Below the pieces are notes generated by a model, which was given only the letters and a program-made list of their open reading frames with translations, was not told the origin of the DNA and did no database searches. Shown here piece by piece: positions 45,805 to 57,387 of a stretch of DNA of 64,000 bases. Made by a program: the position numbers and the translations under genes. This DNA comes from Capsicum annuum (taxonomy: Eukaryota; Streptophyta; Magnoliopsida; Solanales; Solanaceae), in the NCBI RefSeq assembly GCF_002878395.1, contig NC_061120.1, positions 120,599,325 to 120,663,324 on the forward strand, written 5' to 3'. Numbering within the stretch: position 1 is the stretch's first letter; the number at the start of each line of letters is the position of its first letter.

Positions 45805-46598
45805 TGTAATGACCTAATTTTTGGTGATTTTGTGAAATATGTAAATCTATGTAATTTGAGAGTTTTCCCCTCCTTGTGTGTTTTGTGTGATATTGTTGTT
45901 TTTGATGGTCTTAAAGTCTTATTTGATTGACATCTGTCAACATCTTTTGATCTGTACAACAAATGGCAAAAAAACTGTGTTGTTAGATCCAGAGCATCGA
46001 TTTTAGGATGTTAACATGGTTGGTGTGGCTTTATGGCTCTTATATCTCTTTTCCACGCTTAGTTTGGTAGGTTACAAAATTATGTTTCGGGGTTAACTTT
46101 GTGAAAATGATTACTTTTCAAAAATCGGATATCACTATTGAGTCCTGAGCATCAAATTTTATGGGGCAGCATAGTTTGTTTGCTAACTCAGTCTTCTAGA
46201 TAAATCCTAAGGGGTCCGTATAGAGGGGGAATTCTCGAAATCTCAAGTTGGTGCACCTTTTAAATGGTGGACTCGCATAGGTGATGCTTTGTTCGCTTAA
46301 TCAACTTACCCTGAATGCCAATGTATCACATAAGCTAATACCACTTAAGCAATGGCCTGGTCGCTTAAGCGACACTGGCATGCCTAACGTCAATCGCTTA
46401 AGCGAAAGCCAAGTCACGTAGTTAGGTGGGTCACTTAAGTGATAGCCACCTAACTTACATTGTAGTCCCTTAGGCGATGCCTAGATGGATTATTTTTTTA
46501 TTTTTGAAATTCTTTAGACAAATTCTTAGACTTGGATCTTCGGGTGAAAGGTTTTGGGTATTTTCTTCCATTTTTAAGCTTGGGTAATGTCAAAACCC
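45805..46598 (+). mobile_element. LTR fragment J with palindromic motif array
   Basis: It starts TGTAATGACC at 45805 and is AT-rich until about 46260, then carries an array of TCGCTTAAGCGA-like palindromes. It resembles the first part of LTR family F (38030). It is flanked by AATTT on both sides (45800-45804 and 46599-46603), but the right end does not read CA, so a solo LTR with a damaged end or chance are both possible. Confidence 0.45.
46273..46477. repeat. Array of TCGCTTAAGCGA-like palindromes, eight copies
   Basis: Twelve-base words at 46273, 46292, 46326, 46341, 46361, 46394, 46431 and 46466. Those at 46361 and 46394 are the perfect self-complementary TCGCTTAAGCGA, and that at 46431 (TCACTTAAGTGA) is also a perfect palindrome with paired changes. 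Spacers of 3-25 bp are unrelated. They lie in the probable U3/R part of LTR J. Confidence 0.7.
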
Positions 46599-47559
46599 AA
46601 TTTACATGTCATAATGGCACCTACACTATACCAACAGTAAGTAAGATAAGCATAGTCAAGAGCTAGTTGCAATGGTCCAACTTTGAGGAAAATGCCCTAA
46701 GTTCAGAAATTAACAACTAAAGACTTAAATAGCTATGATATAGTCATAATGGTCTAATAGATAGATAGATAGGTAATCAACAACCATCCCAGTACCCAGT
46801 AATGTTGGTACAAGGGCTACTCCAAATCAACTATGATTACTGAATAGTCAAATACAATCCTTCTAGAAGATGAAAGACTAGAAATAGATAAATAGAAGGA
46901 AAAAGGGTAACTCGGAGTCCAAGAGCTCACCCAATTTTCGAAATCAATTCTGCACGAGCATTAATTCAATGACATTAACTAGTACTAAGATCTTCACCAA
47001 AATGGTAAAAAAGTGTACTATAAGTACCAAAATCATGGGTACTCGGTATTCATTATTTTCCAACTAAGTTAAATCATGTTATAAATATGATAAGGTACAA
47101 GATAAAATAAGCTATATCAAAGTAGAAGGGGCAAACCTAAAAATAAGCTCCAACACCATTTTACATAAATAATTAAATACATATGAAATTATAACATAAA
47201 GATCACACAACTATAACTACTAGATTGAACCCCAGAATCAAGTATGTGGAGAAAAGTAAATAACCCAATGAAGGTCCCCATAAGCCTTGAGGGTACAATA
47301 AAGGAAAATAAGAAACCGAATAGACGTAAATCACCAAATTATCATGCCATGACCAAGTATCCATCTCAAACGTATCATCTCACATAATTGCCAATGCTGA
47401 ACTTGAACCGAAACTCAATTGTATCATCATAAATATCATCATTTGATGGTCTATAATCTGAATACCTATTATTAAGAATATTATCAATTATCGTACCAAT
47501 AAACTAATCCTAGAGACTATACCAATATTGCATCTATTACGTAATGCTAATAACCATGC

Positions 47560-47727
47560 CTATAGGCTATGTCAACAGTTATAACCATATGTTATATCAA
47601 TAATTGTGTCTATAGGCCATTAATCATATCCATATGCCACATCATATCTATGAGCCATTAATTGTATCTATAGGCCACTAGTCATATCTATAAGCTATAC
47701 TATATATTTGTAAGCCATTAATCATAT
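47560..47727. repeat. 20-bp minisatellite, about eight units
   Basis: Units of the form CTATAGGCCATTAATCATAT: 47560, 47581, then (after a 9-bp remnant) 47610, 47630 (18 bp), 47648, 47668, 47688 and 47708. The last four are exactly 20 bp apart. Confidence 0.75.
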
Positions 47728-47811
47728 GGATATCTATATCATTACACATGTCGATAGGACATATTATTTATCATATAAGGAACCCATATCAATAATGATA
47801 TACCAATAAGG

Positions 47812-48155
47812 CATACCATTATTCATATCTATAAATCATATCAATAACCATACCTTGAAGCCATATCAATAATTAAATGTAGATATGTCATATCATTATT
47901 CATATCTATAAATAATATCATTGATCATACTCAAAATCCATACAAATAATCATATGAAGATAAGTCATATCATTATTCATATCTATAAATCATATCATTA
48001 ATAATGCTTGAAAGACATGAATAATTATATGTAGATAAGTCATATCATTATTCATATCTTTAACTCATATCAATAATCATATGTGGATAAGTCATATCAT
48101 TATTCGTATTTATAAATCATATCTGGAATCCATCTCAATAATCATAGATATATAT
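47812..48155. repeat. 77-bp tandem repeat, five units
   Basis: Units begin CATATCATTATTCATATCTA at 47889 and 47966, with variants at 47812, 48041 and 48093. The spacings are 77, 77, 75 and 52 bp, so the fourth unit lost about 25 bp. Each unit also holds ATCATATCAATAATCATAT-type sub-words related to the 20-bp array next to it. Confidence 0.8.
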
Positions 48156-49017
48156 GAGGTGGGCCGGAGGGGCCCAATTCTAATCCTCCAGATCCATTTT
48201 AGGCAACGTCTATCCAAGACAAGAATAAGGTATCTATGTTCATTTATAGGTGTTTATTAATCCATAAATATAACTATGATAGGCCTTTTTCTTATGGACA
48301 TCCCAAGTCCAACCTGTACTAGAGACCACCCCTTTTACCCAACCCAATCTCCAGTCGCCTGCCATGAGTTGGCTGAATTTTGAGTATATAACAAGATAGT
48401 GTAACAGCTCACATGAGGACTCAATTATAGGATCACAACTATGACCAACCCAACCGAGTCCAACTATCCCATACCAACAATCAAACCATACCAAGCCAGT
48501 ACTAAAACAAGGCACATAAACCAGGCCATACAAATGTAAATTCCATGACATAATTTAATTAATCCCAAAGTATAATACGATGGAATAGTGAGACATTATG
48601 TCTGATGATGATAGCCTCAGTACCAATACCAACTCTAAGGATTACACCAACACTAATCCCACGCTTACCAACTCATAGAAAAACCACAAAGCCTCTAATC
48701 GAGAAAGTAATATAATTCGGTTGGGACATGCCCCAAACTATGGCCAAAACCAATAACCAAAATAAAATCAAGTGTCTTAAAATATCCATAACATGAAATG
48801 GAGCCTTCCAAGTGGAGGAAAGCTCACCACTTCAGTATAAATATTGATCATCGGTCAATCACTATGTAGGATGACTAGAATGACCAGTTCCTACATCGCG
48901 TGGGTATACAGTTGCCAATAGATAGGTTAGCGAGTGATCACTTTCATGATATCAAGATAAAGATAAAATAATGTCATTTATAAAGACAAGTAAACACCAT
49001 CCATATGCACACAACTA

Positions 49018-49040
49018 TACATATATATATATATATATTT
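49018..49040. repeat. (AT)n microsatellite
   Basis: A pure AT dinucleotide run within the minus-strand LTR. Confidence 0.85.
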
Positions 49041-50169
49041 AACTATGCCGAGAAAGGGGACCTGGTTTAGCATGCATTTAAAACCTTTACTTGGGTTATG
49101 TAGTTTTGCTGTCCTAAACCACCCACGGGCTATATGGGTTCAGCTCCCCTTGCTAGAAGGCCCAGTATGTGTAGAAACACAACCAGGGAAGTAAAATTGA
49201 GATTACTAGTACATCTTCAAAAATATAGTATAACATTATGCACACAGTCACAAAGACCAATCACACATCGGCAAATATGAGTTTCTAGTTTTGGTTCCCC
49301 CCGGAACCTCTCTTTTCCATAGCTTTAATATGCACGCCGACATTATATCCCAACCAAAACCATTTCCAAACAACCATCCAAATCATTTACTATTTATTAA
49401 TCAAAACCATGTAGTGGTGGTATCATCATACCAGCCTTACTTATAAGTACTATCCATAGCCAACCATATATAGGTTAAAGAGGACTTCCAAGTGCCCTTC
49501 CATTTACCATATTAAACAAACTGGGGGATTTCATGTACACCCCAAGCATAACCAATTATCCATTTACCTTTCCAAGCCATTTAAACCATGCATAATTCCT
49601 TTAGAAGGTTTAAAACAAGCAAGAGTTCCATTAAAAGTACTCAATGCAATGAAAACATTATTATAGGTATTTTGTCAAACATATTAGGAGAATAATATAA
49701 CCAAGACCAATTACAATTACCATTAAACCATTCCATGCAATCCAATTATACAAAACCACCATTAAAGCATATAAAAGCATAATTAAAACCATGGGAAACT
49801 GTAACCAACCATTTAATATAATAATCCCCAATTTATATTTGAAAACAAAAATCATACAATCAATAAAATCATGAAAACATTTTTAAAACCATGCCTTTAG
49901 TTAGAATTAAAAATGAGGGAAGATAACATGCCTTAAACTAAGATGATGATGGAAATAAATCACCATGACAAGCTCCAAATTGATAATCTAGTTAAAACAC
50001 TAGCTTTCCTTGCATAAAAGCTCTGGAGAGTGTTATAGAGTATTTTAGAAGAGTTTCTAAGTGTTAATGAATGGAATTTAGGTAAATAACCTCCCAAGTA
50101 GTTTAGAAGCCATGGTACCTTATTAGAATAAGTCGGGAAATGTCCAAAATACCCACACATAAATCGCAC

Positions 50170-50640
50170 AAAATCCCATCCCAAGGATACAACTAAGCCT
50201 TCGAGTCATACCATTCAATACGATTGGTACCCTCCACTTATATCCTAGCCTTAACCTTTAGATCAAACACTATCCATTAGAAGACTTATCCAACTATGTC
50301 ATATATCATACAATCTGTACCCTTCATCCGTACCCCTAGCAGATCAAACCAAGGATGATTTAGAAACTATCCACCATACGAGTCTATGGTACTACTCGTA
50401 CCCTGGGTTATGGCTCATGGTGAGCGACTTATACAACGAACCAACCTAAGTAACCAAGTCTAAGACTATGTTAAGAAACCAAATGATCTGTATCCACTAA
50501 TACGACTTGCACCCCTAAGTCATACCCATTCTAGTAACCAAAATATATCCTACCAACCAATACTTGTCATTATACGACAGGTCCATACAATTCATACCCC
50601 ATCATACAAATTGTACCCATGAGTCGTATTGGGTCTAGAG
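50170..50640. repeat. Repeated ATACGACT / GTACCC words at LTR start
   Basis: Degenerate words such as ATACGACTTGCACCCC, CATACGAGTC, CTACTCGTACCC, CATACAATCTGTACCC, ACAAATTGTACCC and ATGAGTCGTATTGGG recur through about 470 bp just inside the start of the 4.1 kb minus-strand LTR. They are similar in kind to the TATGACTCAT words at 1-352. Confidence 0.5.
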
Positions 50641-50909
50641 ACAAGAATTCCAAGAATTTTTCTTAGTGTCAAAACCCAGTGTGTTTTAGTCTCTTCCACT
50701 AGCAGCATTTATCCCCGAATGATGGACAAGGTAGGGGTAACCACACACATGAGTCATTCACATTATCAAATATATTTCCAATATTTAACCAAGTTTAAAA
50801 ATAAAGAGGAAAAGATATTAATATTTCCATTAACAAACTCAGGAAATAAAGGTGTGCTAAAGACATACCTTCCTACAAATCCCAGAAAAAGAAAACAAAT
50901 GCAAATATT

Positions 50910-51486
50910 TTGATTTCATGTCCTCTTCCGCTTCCCAATTAATATCTTCCACCCTATGGTTTTGCCACCGAACCTTGACGAAACCTATATCCTAGGTCCA
51001 GAACTGACCAACCTGCCTATCTAAAATCTCAACTGGGATTTCTTCATAAGAAAAAAATTCTGTGAGACCTAATAATTCCAAATTAACAACCCAAGAAAGA
51101 TCACCAATTCACTTCCTCAACATAGAAACATGAAATATCAGATGAACCAATCTCAATCTAGAAGACAACTCCAGCTCATAAGAAATATTACAAACTATTT
51201 TGCAAAATCTCATAAAGACCAATATACTAGGGAATGAGCTTCCCCTTCTTGACAAACTACATTACTCCCTTCATAGGAAATAACTTGAGGAAAACCTTCT
51301 TCCCAACCTCAAACTATAAGTCTCGATGCCTAACATTTGTATAGGGCTTTTGCCGACTTTGGGCATCCTTAAGCTTATCCCAAATCACCTTCACCTTTTC
51401 CATAGCCTAGTAAACAAAATCGATACCAAACATGTACACCTCCCCAAGCTCAAACTGACTAATAGGAGATCTACACCTCCTACCAT
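50910..51486 (-). pseudogene. Gypsy integrase C-terminus and chromodomain, minus strand
   Basis: Read leftwards from 51486: YGRRCRSPISQFELGEVYMF, AMEKVKVIWDKLKDAQSRQK, PYTNVRHRDL, VGKKVFLKLFPMKGVM, KKGKLIP and YIGLYEIL, then a degraded chromodomain to about 50910. It is cut at 51486 by a minus-strand LTR, just before the conserved YGRRC motif. At least three stops. Confidence 0.8.
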
Positions 51487-53313
51487 ACGGTATCACCCCC
51501 AAATCTTATCCCGAGATGTCACACGATGCTTAAGGCTACAAGTAGCCCTAAGCTAACCCTTTGAACCTGCTACTTCTTCCAATATTTACGTTAAGATAGA
51601 CTAACCAAGAACAAATATTATATCATATCAAAACTAAAATGAATAAATGATATGCTGTCTGGAAAACAAATACTAATAGTCCTTAAACTAACTCGTAGTT
51701 CGACAAGCCTCTACTACTAATAAAGAACTAGAGAGCCATTGGGAAAGACCCCCTTCTGACTTGAATTGAACTAAAAAGATAGTCTGTATACTAAATAATA
51801 ATTGAAAATTTGAAGAAGTAGGCCCTCGAATAATGAGCACTCACCATTGTGGGAGAATAGATAAGGATACTTAGACTACTCACATTGCAAATACTGAGCA
51901 CTTGAGCATAAATTAAGAGACAACATAGCACACAGATGTATATTTGGATTAGTACTATGAGGGTTTTACTGAGCATATAGGGGTGCAATGCAATAAGTAA
52001 ATAATATCATCAACTTTGAAGAAAACATGCATACTGATATAAATAACTCACCTAGCTTGAGGAAAAACTAAAATATGAATCTCATAATTAATGTATAATA
52101 AAGTATATAGTACAAATTTTGTGAGTCATTATATTTACTTCTAAAATCTTTATTCTCCATCTTGTTATCAAAACATTGTAAGAAAGAGGAGTCTTAAAAC
52201 AATAGCTTTTAAAACTTATACTTTATCTTATGAAGAATAAAGGACTTCTTTAAAACTTAAATATTTTAGGACTTTGGGACTTAGGGACTTTGGGCTTGGG
52301 AGTTTATTCTAACCGACATAAACCATGTGAGCTGACATAGAGTCCAACGTCTTGCCCATGTTGGGGAGAGCTTCTCTATCCTTGCCATTCGAATAGAACT
52401 TTTAACTTTAGTGATCACTATCTCAACCCACTTGGGAAAATTAAAAAATCTATGGTGGCTCATAGTTCTGGGGCATGAGACCTCAAAATCATACCCACTC
52501 AGTGCTAAATACTACTCCGATACGTGTTGCTCAGAAATTTTAGGAAATCCACCTTAAAATAGCATAAAGGTTTATAGTTAAAACTGATTATGCCTTAAAT
52601 CATAACTTGAATGAATAGTGTGGATTCGAATCTTAGCTTGATTCAAATGATCAACTTTCTTCATCAAAAACTGAAAATAGCGATTCATGAGATGCTTAAA
52701 TCATGATCATTCTTGAAGTTCAACATACATACTAGGGCTTAGTGTACCATGGTTCAATTTCATATCAAAAATCATAAAAAAAAATTCATACTTTATGACA
52801 CAATTATTCATAATTCAACTTAAAATTTTTAAATTTCATCAATAGGCATAGAGATATAAACAAAATTATATAATTCAACTCTCAATCCATGGAAAATCTT
52901 ATAATCTTGCAAATAATGGTAATGGTTATAAACCCTAACTTGATTTTCATAGAAATCATAGTAAAATTCAAAAATTTATAACTTAAAAAAAGTTTTTGGG
53001 CACAAGAACGCAAAGATTGTTCTTGTTCAAACCCTACATACCTTAGATTGATAAACTTGGATGAACAACTTGCGTTCAAGATATTGTTGGAACTCTTGAA
53101 TGAGAGTTCTTGAAATTCTTGCGCTAAGAACTTTGAATCTTGACTTAAGTTGGAGAATTGATGGACAAAGCTTGAGTTTCTTAGAGGGCAAGTTTGATGA
53201 ACTAGGGTTTTTGGTTGAGGGATTATTGTGAAAAGTGGTATATGATTCTTATAATGACCTAAAATTAGGTGTTTTGATGATTTAAGTGGCTTGGAAATAG
53301 TCCAAAATACCCT
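51487..53313 (-). mobile_element. Minus-strand gypsy LTR (family H), interrupted by C
   Basis: On the minus strand it ends with GGGTTAGCTTAGGGCTACTT, then GTGTGACATCTCGGGAT and TTTGGGGGTGATA at 51487, a typical LTR 3' end. The leader near 53040-53230 (CTCAAGCTTTGTCCATCAAT and neighbours on the minus strand) is non-coding. The start of this LTR is not seen because element C begins at 53314. Confidence 0.5.
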
Positions 53314-56221
53314 TGTAATACCCCGTACTTCTACCTATCTTAAAATCATCCTAGAAATATTATAGACTTGATTTAAAAGATGAATCCATATTTATACATA
53401 AGTAATTTTAAGGATTTTGACTTTTTCTGTGTGAGAAATTGAATAAGCTTTCCATCGATATCAAATTCGCTGAAATCCGACACTCGAGCGAAGAGTTAGA
53501 ACTATTTTAGTAAGACATTGTGCCAATTGAGCCAACAACACATCGTGGAGCATGCCAAAATGGCAATCATCAAAATCCAGTAAGCCTTCACGATTATGGT
53601 GCATCGCGCCAAGGCTCAAATTCATAATTGTCTCTTTTTCAATGTCTTAATGTGATACCACTATATCGACGTGAGCTTCTAGGTCCCATTCAGTATTGCA
53701 ACGCAATTACACCGTGTCTCACCATGATGCAATTTCTCAGTAGTTATTTCCTAGAGACACGAAGTGATAGCATCGTATCGTGCCAGGTACCTAAATCGGG
53801 TTCTTAGTGACGAAAAATAAAAACTTTTTAAGGCAATTGGGTCTTTTTCCATGATCCAGATCAGCCTTTAACCATGAAATTTTGCCCTAAAAACCCTATT
53901 ATAACACCTTTCCTTACTTTATCTCAAGGACAAAATCCTTCTCTCTCAAGAGGTAAAAACCCTAACTCAAGAAATCAAGACTCAAATTCAAGAATCTCTC
54001 CATCAATCTTTGTAGAATCAAGAAATAAGGTATGCCCAGTGTTCATTAATAGATTTCTTTCATCCATGAAGCCCAAGAATTAAGTTTTAAATCTTGTATT
54101 TTGAATATTTTTTTGTGGGTTGATTATGTTCATGTGATTATGGGTGTATGATTCTCAAGTTGGAATCTTTATGTGTTGTTCATGAACCTATGATATTAGG
54201 TGGTCTGAAACATGTAAAATTGAGTTAAAATATTGTGTTTTGTTGTATTAATTTGATTGTTATGCCTATGACCTAATTCATGCATCCTAGGTGTTTAATA
54301 AAATGCCTAAGAGAATAGAAATTATGAATTATAGCTTAATTGTGACCCAAGTGATTAATGCATGCTTTACCCTATGACCAAGAATGACTTTCATGATATT
54401 GGGTACATTATAAATGGTTGAGGGAATGTCCGTTAGATTAGGTTGATGAATTTATGACATGTTTATATGAAATTCCATTAATGTACAAGACTATGATAAA
54501 CATGTGCTTTATGAAATCCCCAAATCAATGTATTATAAATTGTCGATATTGGTCATATGTTAAAGAATTGTCATGTCTTATCAGTTTCATACTATCGATT
54601 CTTGGGGGTACTTGTATGATAATTTAGTTGTGTTCCTAGACCCAGTTTCATGTATTCATGATACTTTTAGTCAAGCTATGATCAGTAGAATTCAGTCAGT
54701 CATGTGACTCAGGCAAACTTAGTAAACTCAGTATCAATCAAATCTCATTCAGTAATCTTAGTAATCTAAGAAATCTTAGTGATCTCGGTCAGTCATCATG
54801 TCTCAGTAGTATTCCATCAGTTAATGGAAATCCTGTGAACTCAGTTCAATCTTGTTAATTAATAAAATCAGTAATAGATCAGTACAACCTAGTATGAGCT
54901 AGGAAATTAGTTCTGTGTCTATTCAGTTGGGAATAAGATTCAGCACTGAGTAAAGCCAGGGATGAGAACACACACTGTCAGCCAGTAGATAGTGTGATCC
55001 TTAGTAGCAATCCATGCGTTCCAGAAATATGTAGCCAGCATAGGTTGAGATATACTCTAACAAGTCTAGGGACTATACATCTCATTTGAGCTTTCCTTAC
55101 AGGAGGGGTTGATGGAAGAACTCCCTATTAGAGAGGGTTTACTCCCAACTTGTCTTTACTTGTGGCATGGTACCGACACCCTTCTAGCTGGGGTTATAGG
55201 TTGGAACCCAATAGTTTATTTTCAGGGCATGTCGGTTATATGATTATCTCCCACAGTCTCAATTTTAGATATAGTCTCGGCAATAAAACTTAGTTCAGTT
55301 CCACAAATTTCAAGACTGTTAAAAATAATTACTCAGCTAAGTACAGAACTCAGCTAGTTCCATCTAAATTAGGACTGTCATACATATTCACTTACTTAAT
55401 AGTATATTAATTATACAAAACTCATGTTATTAGTATTTAGTTTCAGGACTGTCAGATACAGTCAATTAAACTAGTTCTTTATAATCAGAACTATCAAAAA
55501 TAGTCATTCCTTTATATGTTATATGACATTAGTTTCTCAGTACTAATAGACTAGGTCATTCAGTATCTTAGTATAAGTACTCAGATGTCAGTAAATCCAC
55601 ATTATCATAATCCATGAGTCAACATTATCACAATCTCAGTTATAGTTATGTATTCATGCATGTATTCTCGCATTCATGTTATTCAGTCAGTTAGTATTGT
55701 TTATGCATATGTACCATTTCATTTAGCCTACCTCTCTTGTATACTAGTACATTCAAACGTACTAACACATTTGCACTATAGTGTTTTATACCATAGGTTT
55801 AGAAGTACAAGCTCCCAAGCATCCTTAGCAGATCAAACAGTCAACAACCAGATTAGCAGTGAATTCTCATCATTCAAAGATAGCATGATTATTTTATTTC
55901 TTTATTATTTCAGTAGTTTAGAGTTAGTTGGGTACTGTCCCATCAACTCCATAGATTTTAGACAGTTTAGAGGCTTTCAGACTATAGCATGTTTCAAATA
56001 ATTTATTTTAATTTTGGGTATTGTTATACCCCATTACAAATATTATTTTATATTCAGTATTAGTTCAGTTTTGAAACTTATGTCCTTACAGCTTATATCC
56101 ACATATATATACAGTAGATTATTCAGTGCTAAGCTACAGATATCAGTCATGGGTTAGCTTATGGTCCTTTGGGGTCATGAGCACTATATAGCATTACGAG
56201 TACCAGATTCGGGGCATTAAA
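53314..56221 (+). repeat. Element C 5' LTR, about 2908 bp
   Basis: It starts TGTAATACCCC and ends GGGGCATTAAA before the primer site. Blocks shared with B's LTR include AGAATCTCTCCA in the leader, CATGGTACCGACACCCTTC versus CACGGTACTGGCACCCTTC, and TTAGCTTATGGTCCTTTGGGG. Diverged CG-rich words lie at 53520-53790. The 117-codon ORF at 55648-56001 is inside the LTR and not supported. Confidence 0.75.
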
Positions 56222-56224
56222 AAA

Positions 56225-56238
56225 TTTGTATCAGAGCC
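56225..56238 (+). other. Primer-binding site of C (tRNA-Met type)
   Basis: TTTGTATCAGAGCC matches TTGGTATCAGAGCC with one change and follows the LTR end by three bases. Confidence 0.8.
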
Positions 56239-56441
56239 TAAGGTTCAACAGTGTCCTAGGAAGTCTAAAAAGTTGTATCTAGTAGAGTCTTCTGCATGGG
56301 TATGTTATACACCACAATTATGTGCAGGAGGCTATGAGATGTTTTAGGAATAGTTTCCCTTTTTTCAGTATTCATGTCGTGCTAGTGAGCATAATATCCA
56401 ATTATTTCTCAGTCTAATAGCTTCTTTCTCTCGCTTACATA

Positions 56442-57385
56442 ATGTTCCTTCCAATGGGGCTAGCAAAAGGAGAATCGTTAATCAGTCAGTAACTCAGCCC
56501 ATTTAGGCAGATCCCCTGGACGAACATGTTTCCTATATAGAATTCAGGACTACATTTACTACTCTAGCCAATTCAGTCACAACTCAGAATAAATGGTCTG
56601 CTGCTGTGCTATCCAACCCAGTGCCAAATTCAGCTGCACCAAGGATTCGGGACTTTACCTAAGTGAATCCTCCCTTATTCTCAGGTTCTAAATTCGAAGA
56701 GGATCCACAGGAATTCCTTGAACAGGTTTAGAAAGTCATAGACATCATGCTAGTAACTTCCAGGGAGAGTGTAGAGCTTGCATCAGCTTTAATATGTAGC
56801 CCACACATGGTTTAAACAGTGGAAGATAAATAAGAGTAAAGATGCAGAGCCCATAGAATGGGAAGAGTTTGCTACAAACTTCTTAGGTTAATTTGTTCCC
56901 ATAGAGTAGAAAGAAGCTAAAGTTTTAAAGTTTATCAATCTCAAAAAAGGTAGCATGAGTGTAAAAGAATACTCCCTAAAGTTCTACCAGTTAGCCAGGT
57001 ATGCTCCCCATGTAGTAGCAAATAGTAGATCCAGAATGAGTAAGTTTATATCTAGGATTTCAAGTAGAATAGTTAAGGAGTATAGGAGTGTGATGTTGAT
57101 TAAGGAAATGGACATATCTAGACTTATGAACTATGCTCAACAGATTGAAAAGTAAAAACTTAAGAAGAAGGAGAGAGAGAGAATAAGAGAGCCAGAATGG
57201 GTAGTTATAGTTTTTCTCATCTAGGGTCACAGGGTGGTAACCATTCTTGGCATAACTAAAAGTTTTCAGTTCTAGCTCTTTTCTCAGCCAGTGCTTCAGT
57301 TCCTAAGTTTATAAATGGTAGAAAAGATAGGGCGCCAGGCACCAAATCTCATAATAGTGCAAGCATTATTAGCTCTATAGGTTTG
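56442..57385 (+). pseudogene. Element C gag
   Basis: Frame by frame: VPSNGASKRRIVNQSVTQPI, ADPLDEHVSYIEF, RIRDFT, VNPPLFSGSKFEEDPQEFL, then after shifts SMSVKEYSLKFYQLARYAPH and MSKFISRISSRIVKEY, MLIKEMDISRLMNYAQQIEK (56955-57155). The start codon equivalent has become GTT. Four or more stops and two shifts. The part missing from B's gag (about 56725-56940) is present here. It ends before the zinc knuckle at the junction near 57388. Confidence 0.8.
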
Positions 57386-57387
57386 AG

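Larger units (their letters stand above)
46607..50689 (-). mobile_element. Minus-strand gypsy 3' LTR, about 4.08 kb
   Basis: On the minus strand the LTR starts near 50689, right after a decayed end of the internal region (ATTCGGGGATAAAT, AGTGGAAGAGA). It ends GGTGCCATTATGACA at 46607. Blocks shared with element D's LTR include ACTGGGCCTT and CCATATAGCCCGTGGGT near 49110-49170 and the GGTGAGCTTTCC block near 48815-48830. Its length exceeds D's because of AT-rich arrays at 47560-48155. ORFs inside it are not supported. Confidence 0.6.
53314..57385 (+). mobile_element. Element C: relative of B, 5' LTR and gag only
   Basis: It has a 2.9 kb LTR (TGTAATACCCC at 53314 to about 56221), a primer site at 56225 and a gag to about 57385, where the sequence changes abruptly to another LTR. 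There is no 3' LTR in the window. It shares the gag type, CG-rich words and CCCATCAACTCCA blocks with B but is clearly a different subfamily. Confidence 0.75.

Noticed and set aside
55648..56001. 117-codon ORF
   Set aside because: It lies within the LTR of element C, which is non-coding; the equivalent place in B's LTRs does not keep this frame.
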